Assembly: GCA_934589835.1 (NCBI GenBank)
Contig: CAKTOK010000010.1
Coordinates: 1-44,452 of the forward strand
Source of the DNA: an uncultured Oscillospiraceae bacterium
Lineage (GTDB): Bacteria > Bacillota > Clostridia > Oscillospirales > Oscillospiraceae
Direction of reading: 5' to 3'
DNA: 44,452 bases
Shown: positions 40,572 through 44,452 of the stretch, piece after piece
Layout of the letters: every line of letters starts with the position of its first letter
Numbering within the stretch: position 1 is the stretch's first letter
Notes under the pieces: generated by a model
The model's input: only the letters and a program-made list of their open reading frames with translations
Databases searched by the model: none
Told to the model about the DNA's origin: nothing
Made by a program: the position numbers and the translations under genes

Positions 40572-42068
40572 TTACAGTTCCACGGTTTTCGTGGCGATCT
40601 TCTCGCAGAACACGCGGTCGTGCTCCACAAACAGCAGCGTGGGCCGGAACGCCAGCAGCAGCTCCTCGAGCTGCATCCGCGAAAGCACGTCGATGTAATT
40701 CAGCGGCTCGTCCCAGACGTAGAGGTGCGCCGGCTGACACAGGCTTCGGGCCAGCAGCACCTTTTTCTTCTGACCGGCGGAGTAGTCCGCCATGTCCTTC
40801 TCGAACTGTACCCGCGCAAAGCCCAGCTTCCGCAGGATGGCCAGAAACAGCGTCTCGTCGATGCCGTACCCGGCGGCGTAGCCGTGCAGGCTGCCCCGCA
40901 GACCGGAGGCGTCCTGCGGCACATAGGACACGGTGAGACGGCTGGCCGTCTCCCGTGTGCCGGTGCAGGGGATGTCCTGCCCGCATACCAGCTTCAGAAG
41001 GCTGGACTTGCCGCACCCGTTGGGGCCGCAGAGCGCCACGCGATCCCCCTGCGCCACGGTGAAGGTGACGCCGCTGCACACCGGCCCGCCGCCGTAGTCG
41101 ATGGCCACGTCCCGCAGCCGCACCAGCTCTCGGGCGTGGTGCGTCAGCGGGTGCAGCTTCAGCGTCTCGCTGCTCTCGATGTTTTTCAGCAGCGCGGATT
41201 TTTCCGCGATGGCCTGCTGCTGCCGCCGCTCCAGATTCTTGCGGCGCTGCTGCATCCGGCGGGACTGCTCGCCGATGAAGGCGCGCCCGCCCATAGCGTC
41301 CGCCGTGCCCTTGACCTTAGCGGAGTTTTTCCCGAGCTTGGAGCACTCTACCTTGTCGGCCCAGGCGCTGGACTGCCGCGCCGCCTCCTGTAACCGCCCG
41401 ATCTCCTTCCGGAGCTGGGCGTTCTGCGCCAGCTCAAAGGCGTCCTGCCGTGATCTGTTCTCATACCACGAGGAGAAATTTCCCCGCTGGATGTCGATGC
41501 TGTTCCGGTTGATGGCCATGATGTGATCCACGCAGCCGTCCAGAAACGCGCGGTCGTGGGACACCAGCAGAAAGCCCTGTTTCCCGCTGAGATAGCGGCT
41601 GACCAGCGCCCGCCCTGTCTGATCCAGATGGTTGGTGGGCTCGTCGATCAGCAGGAAGCGGTTTTCCCGGGAAAAGAGCATCGCCAGCAGGAGCTTGGAC
41701 TGCTCGCCGCCGGACAGCGTGTCAAACGGCCGGTACAGCGCGTCCTCCGCCACCTCCAGCGCCGCCAGCTCCCGCAGGAACCGCCACTGCGGCACCTCCG
41801 GACAAATGCGCGCCAGCAGGTCGATGGGGCATTGCGCCGCGTCCGGCACGGCGTAGGGGAAGTAGTCAAAGCCCACGCTGGCCTGTATGGTGCCCTGATA
41901 GGGGTACTGCCCCTGCAAAAGCCGGAGCAGCGTGGTCTTGCCCCGCCCGTTGCGGCCCGTCAGCCCCAGCCGCCAGTCGGTGTCGATCTGAAAGCTGACA
42001 TTTTCAAAGATGTTGTCGTAGCTGCCCTCATAGCAGAATGTCAGGTTTGTCACTTGAATGATGGACAT
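40572..42068 (-). CDS. Lsa-type ABC-F ribosomal protection protein
   Basis: A 498-residue ABC-F protein whose start (SIIQVTNLTFCYEGSYDNIFENVSF) closely follows the Lsa resistance subfamily. Walker A motifs are GRNGRGKTT (38-46) and GPNGCGKSS; signatures LSGGEQSK and the degenerate YSAGQKKK; DEPTNHLD and DEPLNYID follow. The basic interdomain linker contains QSRRMQQRRKNLERRQQQ, the antibiotic-resistance arm region. Lsa proteins displace lincosamides, pleuromutilins and streptogramin A from the ribosome; resistance here is inferred. The ATG at 42068 has AGGAGG 8 bases upstream; another ATG 6 bases earlier is too close to it. A leader with a terminator and a tiny ORF precedes it. Confidence 0.92.
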   Translation of the reverse strand: MSIIQVTNLTFCYEGSYDNIFENVSFQIDTDWRLGLTGRNGRGKTTLLRLLQGQYPYQGTIQASVGFDYFPYAVPDAAQCPIDLLARICPEVPQWRFLRELAALEVAEDALYRPFDTLSGGEQSKLLLAMLFSRENRFLLIDEPTNHLDQTGRALVSRYLSGKQGFLLVSHDRAFLDGCVDHIMAINRNSIDIQRGNFSSWYENRSRQDAFELAQNAQLRKEIGRLQEAARQSSAWADKVECSKLGKNSAKVKGTADAMGGRAFIGEQSRRMQQRRKNLERRQQQAIAEKSALLKNIESSETLKLHPLTHHARELVRLRDVAIDYGGGPVCSGVTFTVAQGDRVALCGPNGCGKSSLLKLVCGQDIPCTGTRETASRLTVSYVPQDASGLRGSLHGYAAGYGIDETLFLAILRKLGFARVQFEKDMADYSAGQKKKVLLARSLCQPAHLYVWDEPLNYIDVLSRMQLEELLLAFRPTLLFVEHDRVFCEKIATKTVEL

Positions 42069-42084
42069 AGTCATGCCTCCTGTA

Positions 42085-42121
42085 CGAAAAAATGGCTGCG
42101 GGAAACCATCTCCGCAGCCAT
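42085..42121 (-). terminator. Intrinsic terminator in the ABC-F leader (attenuator)
   Basis: On the minus strand a perfect 10-bp stem ATGGCTGCGG / CCGCAGCCAT with a 10-base loop is followed by TTTTTT, only 17 bases before the ABC-F start. No minus-strand gene lies upstream within reach that it could end, so it must act on the leader RNA of the ABC-F gene itself. Confidence 0.85.
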
Positions 42122-42249
42122 ACGCGCACACGTCCCCCACCGGAGGGCAGGGCACGACCATGTACGGAGCCGAGAGCGATACCGATTTCCCGCGAAAGGC
42201 ACAACGAACAGGGCGGTCATCGCCGCCCGATCCCATATCGTGCCGTGGT

Positions 42250-42270
42250 TCAGCAGGAAATCAGGTTCAT
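42250..42270 (-). CDS. Leader peptide MNLISC upstream of the ABC-F gene
   Basis: A 6-codon frame (ATG AAC CTG ATT TCC TGC TGA) preceded by AGAGGAG with 8-base spacing and located 22 bases after the predicted -10 box. Its position before an intrinsic terminator is that of regulatory leader peptides of resistance genes, where a drug-stalled ribosome changes the leader fold. Translation is inferred from the ribosome site; there is no protein homology to use. Confidence 0.65.
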   Translation of the reverse strand: MNLISC

Positions 42271-42298
42271 CCTCTCAACTCCTCTCTTATTTTTTCTT

Positions 42299-42327
42299 AT
42301 CCTACCACACCCGCCGCGAAAAAGCAA
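42299..42327 (-). promoter_or_regulatory. Promoter of the Lsa-type gene and its leader
   Basis: TTGCTT (42327-42322), a 17-bp spacer and TAGGAT (42304-42299) on the minus strand. The transcript would have a leader of about 220 bases. The 391-bp gap 42069-42459 is accounted for by this leader, two repeats and the divergent promoter. Confidence 0.6.
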
Positions 42328-42347
42328 CCGCTGCCGCCGTATTTGTC

Positions 42348-42365
42348 CCGCGCAACCTGAAGTTG
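42348..42365. repeat. 18-bp direct repeat, copy 1
   Basis: CCGCGCAACCTGAAGTTG, identical to 42389-42406. Here the flanks extend it to a hairpin CGCGCAAC-ctgaa-GTTGCGCG. It lies 21 bp upstream of the ABC-F -35 box. Confidence 0.75.
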
Positions 42366-42388
42366 CGCGAAATTTTTCACTTTTTTTG

Positions 42389-42406
42389 CCGCGCAACCTG
42401 AAGTTG
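42389..42406. repeat. 18-bp direct repeat, copy 2
   Basis: Exact copy of 42348-42365, starting 41 bp further on (about four helical turns). It lies just upstream of the divergent promoter. The core CAAC-N5-GTTG is a dyad, so the pair looks like tandem operators. Confidence 0.75.
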
Positions 42407-42427
42407 ATGGACATTTTTTCCGCCATC

Positions 42428-42436
42428 TGGTATGCT
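42428..42436 (+). promoter_or_regulatory. Extended -10 promoter of the DUF2812-like gene
   Basis: TGGTATGCT, an extended -10 box, 23 bases before the ATG. The -35 region is poor, as is common with this promoter type. Confidence 0.5.
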
Positions 42437-42459
42437 GTGACCAGAAAGGGGGTAACGCG

Positions 42460-43239
42460 ATGCGCAGAGTGATCCCATTCGCGCCGTGGCAGACGGCGTA
42501 TTTTCTCCGCTGGCTGCGGGACATGTCTGACAGGGGCTGGGTGCTGCAGACCATCAAGGGCGTAAAGGCGGTATTCGTCCCCGCCGCGCCCGGCGGCCAG
42601 ATCTACGCCCTGTTCCCGGAGGGCGCAGCCCCGCAGGAGTTGGACGAGCTGTTCCTCCGTCTGGAGGAGGGCCGTCTCACAGCTCCACCGGCGCTGGACC
42701 GTCCCATGCCCAACAGCCTGACCCTGCCGGAGGATCCCCGTCTTGCCAAATTGGTGGGGGAGATCGGATCCTATAAGTACATCCAGCTGCTCTACCAGCT
42801 TCGCCGCGACAACGGCTGGGAGGAGGTCTGCGATTGGGGCGGCCTGTGCGTCATGTGCAGCACCCGCCCGGACGCCGTGCCGCCGCCCCGCCTGCCGGAG
42901 CTCACCGAGAACGCAAAGCTGCACCGGAAAGGGCAGACGTCCACCGCCGCCATGAATCTGGGCTTCCTGCTGTCGCTGCCGTTTCTGGCGGCGCTGAAGG
43001 ACACCGGCCTGCTGTTCTGGCAGAAGCTGGCGGCCGCCGCGGCGCTGGTGGCGGCGGCCTGCTTCGCCGTGGATCGCGTGCTGTTCCATGGCGTCCTGTC
43101 CCCGGAGAAGTGGGACGATATGTCCTACGAGGAGTGCCTGCACCGTGCCGCCGGCCGGACGGTGCTGCTGTACGTCATCGTCGTTGCCGCGCCCATCGCG
43201 GCCCTGCTGTACTCTTTCCTGTCGCTGCTGCGGACGTGA
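42460..43239 (+). CDS. DUF2812-like membrane protein
   Basis: A 259-residue protein. The N-terminal part has the DUF2812-type pattern (WQTAYFLRWLRDMSDRGWVLQTI) repeated less clearly at YIQLLYQLRRDNGWEEV. The C-terminal third has two or three membrane helices (MNLGFLLSLPFLAAL, LAAAAALVAAACFAV, VLLYVIVVAAPIAALLYSF). DUF2812 genes often follow PadR-type regulators, but none is visible here. AAAGGGGG stands 7 bases before the ATG. It is divergent from the Lsa-type ABC-F gene and shares the repeat-containing control region. Function unknown. Confidence 0.78.
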   Translation: MRRVIPFAPWQTAYFLRWLRDMSDRGWVLQTIKGVKAVFVPAAPGGQIYALFPEGAAPQELDELFLRLEEGRLTAPPALDRPMPNSLTLPEDPRLAKLVGEIGSYKYIQLLYQLRRDNGWEEVCDWGGLCVMCSTRPDAVPPPRLPELTENAKLHRKGQTSTAAMNLGFLLSLPFLAALKDTGLLFWQKLAAAAALVAAACFAVDRVLFHGVLSPEKWDDMSYEECLHRAAGRTVLLYVIVVAAPIAALLYSFLSLLRT

Positions 43240-43246
43240 ACCCATG

Positions 43247-43277
43247 CAAAAAGACCGCCCACCGGGCGGTCTTTTTT
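43247..43277. terminator. Bidirectional terminator
   Basis: A 13-bp stem AAAAAGACCGCCC / GGGCGGTCTTTTT with an ACC loop, T-rich on both strands, between the DUF2812-like and DUF378 genes. Confidence 0.9.
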
Positions 43278-43298
43278 GCGTGGATGCGGGTGGGATGC

Positions 43299-43508
43299 TT
43301 ATGTGTTCTCTGTTCCGTCCTCGCGGAACAGCAGGGTGATGCACCACAGTCCCGCGATGCCCACCAGCGTATAGAGGATACGGCTGACGGCGCCGGTCTG
43401 TCCGCCGAACAGGAACGCCACGCAGTCAAAGCTGAAAAGCCCCACGCTGCCCCAATTCAGCGCGCCGATGATGACCAATACCAGCGCGATGCGGTCCACG
43501 ATCTTCAT
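43299..43508 (-). CDS. DUF378 family small membrane protein
   Basis: A 69-residue protein with two membrane helices and the DUF378 motifs RIALVLVIIGALNWGSVGLFSFDCVAFLFGG and LYTLVGIAGLW. Function unknown; the family is widespread in Bacillota. The ATG at 43508 follows AAGGAGG by 7 bases. Confidence 0.93.
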   Translation of the reverse strand: MKIVDRIALVLVIIGALNWGSVGLFSFDCVAFLFGGQTGAVSRILYTLVGIAGLWCITLLFREDGTENT

Positions 43509-43573
43509 GAAAGTCCCTCCTTGTGTGCACGACTGCATTCTCCCATAGTCTCTCCGCCTATCCTGCGGTTATG

Positions 43574-43609
43574 CACAAAAAATTTGTGAGTTTCCCTCAA
43601 AAAATTTGA
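43574..43609. promoter_or_regulatory. Two A-tract palindromes upstream of the DUF1015 promoter
   Basis: CACAAAAAATTTGTG (43574-43588) and TCAAAAAATTTGA (43597-43609) are related dyads with centres 22 bp apart. They end 7 bp before the -35 box, where an A-rich UP element or tandem operator would lie. Confidence 0.45.
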
Positions 43610-43616
43610 AAACGGA

Positions 43617-43645
43617 TTGCAAACGCCGGCGTTTTTTGGTAGTAT
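43617..43645 (+). promoter_or_regulatory. Promoter of the DUF1015 gene
   Basis: TTGCAA (43617-43622), a 17-bp spacer and TAGTAT (43640-43645), 51 bases before the ATG. Confidence 0.65.
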
Positions 43646-43696
43646 GACAGACAGGAACATCGCATACGACCTTTTGATAAAAACAGGAGGAAGACC

Positions 43697-44452
43697 ATGA
43701 ACAAGAAATTTGAAAAGCTGGGCTTTTATCCCGCCGACATCCTGCTGCCTCAGGGACAGGACATGACCAAGTGGGCCGTAGTGGCCTGCGACCAGTTCAC
43801 CTCCGAGCCGGAGTACTGGCAGGCAGTGGAGGAGAAGGTGGGCGACGCCCCCTCCACGCTGCGCCTCATCCTGCCCGAGGCCAACCTGAAGGCCCCCAAC
43901 GTGGACGAATACATCGACGACATCAACGCCGCCATGCGCCGGTACATGGCAGACGGCGTGTTCCGGACGCTGCCCGACTCCCTGATCTACATTGAGCGCC
44001 AGCAGTCTGACGGCCGCATCCGCCACGGTCTCATCGGCATGGTGGATCTGGACGCCTACGACTTCACCCCTGGCTCCGGCGCTCTGATCCGCGCCACCGA
44101 GGGCACCGTACTGGATCGCATCCCGCCCCGCGCCCGTGTCCGCCGCAACGCTCCCATCGAGCTGCCCCACGTCATGCTGCTGATCGACGACCCCGACAGG
44201 ACCGTTATTGAGCCGCTGACCGCCGCCGCCGATACCATGGAGAAGCTCTACGACTTCGATCTGATGCAAAATGGCGGCCACATCACCGGCTACCGGCTGT
44301 CCGACAAGCAGATCGACGCCGTGGCCGCCTCTCTGGAGGGACTGACCACCGATGCTGCCATGCAGAAGAAGTATGGCGTCTCCGGCGTGGCGCCCCTGCT
44401 GTTCGCCGTGGGCGACGGCAACCACTCTCTGGCCACCGCCAAGGCCTGCTAT
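43697..44452 (+). CDS. DUF1015 family protein (partial, runs off the window)
   Basis: The first 252 residues of a protein that continues past the window. It opens with FEKLGFYPADILLPQG and contains WAVVACDQFTSEPEYWQAVEE, RHGLIGMVDLDAYDF and, at the edge, GDGNHSLATAKA. That last motif resembles the conserved G-D-G-H/N-H core of DUF1015, a family with ParB/sulfiredoxin-like features and no settled function. The ATG at 43697 follows CAGGAGGA by 6 bases. Confidence 0.88.
   Translation, partial: MNKKFEKLGFYPADILLPQGQDMTKWAVVACDQFTSEPEYWQAVEEKVGDAPSTLRLILPEANLKAPNVDEYIDDINAAMRRYMADGVFRTLPDSLIYIERQQSDGRIRHGLIGMVDLDAYDFTPGSGALIRATEGTVLDRIPPRARVRRNAPIELPHVMLLIDDPDRTVIEPLTAAADTMEKLYDFDLMQNGGHITGYRLSDKQIDAVAASLEGLTTDAAMQKKYGVSGVAPLLFAVGDGNHSLATAKACY

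Noticed and set aside
42075..42236. Upstream in-frame extension of the Lsa-type gene to an ATG at 42236
   Set aside because: It would read through the intrinsic terminator, has no ribosome site and does not match the Lsa start, whereas ATG 42068 has AGGAGG at the right distance.

Overview
This is a 44.5 kb stretch of a GC-rich (about 65% in typical coding lines) chromosome from an anaerobic, spore-forming Bacillota. The sporulation genes (cotJ, cwlD), oxygen-independent class III ribonucleotide reductase, PduL-type phosphotransacetylase, ATP-type PEP carboxykinase, strong AGGAGG ribosome binding sites and frequent GTG/TTG starts all fit a gut member of the Oscillospirales (Oscillospiraceae or Flavonifractor/Oscillibacter relatives). 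The species cannot be named from the window alone. No rRNA, tRNA, CRISPR array, IS or transposase gene was seen.

Layout. 1-310: the end of a lower-GC foreign-looking gene next to the 3' end of guaA, a known island integration site. 310-6546: purine salvage (xpt-guaA), a LysR regulator divergent from a small membrane protein-pduL pair, then a membrane protein-rimM-trmD operon. 6546-11083: anaerobic dNTP synthesis (nrdD, nrdG) under tandem NrdR-type boxes, a DUF4097 lipoprotein and a ModE-like regulator. 11180-13900: an orphan selenium/molybdenum hydroxylase marker (yqeB), pckA and a small unknown gene. 13961-19309: an OB-like lipoprotein and a complete sugar-type ABC importer (ATPase, two permeases, binding protein). 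19539-22922: spore coat (fused cotJAB, cotJC), cortex amidase cwlD, radA and a small Cys-rich gene antisense to the radA end. 23064-26626: two nucleotide/nucleoside kinases, upp and the tRNA t6A genes tsaB-tsaE.

26763-37658: rodA, then a tightly packed run of eight genes from one good promoter: ddl, murF, an ABC-F ATPase, a flavodoxin, prfA, a LUD-domain protein, a fused tsaC-coaE and an M18 aminopeptidase. It mixes wall precursors, translation, t6A and CoA synthesis. 37715-44452: a cNMP-binding sensor without a DNA-binding domain, mrnC, rqcH, an Lsa-type antibiotic-resistance ABC-F with an attenuator leader, a DUF2812-like membrane protein, a DUF378 protein and the start of a DUF1015 gene.

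Most interesting: (1) the Lsa-type ABC-F gene has a 6-codon leader peptide and an intrinsic terminator in its leader, the arrangement of antibiotic-induced attenuation; (2) a family of about 50-bp imperfect palindromes occurs three times with compensatory base changes; (3) gene fusions cotJA-cotJB and tsaC-coaE; (4) an orphan yqeB beside a ModE-like regulator whose mRNA looks leaderless; (5) twin 18-bp repeats between the lsa-type gene and its divergent neighbour.
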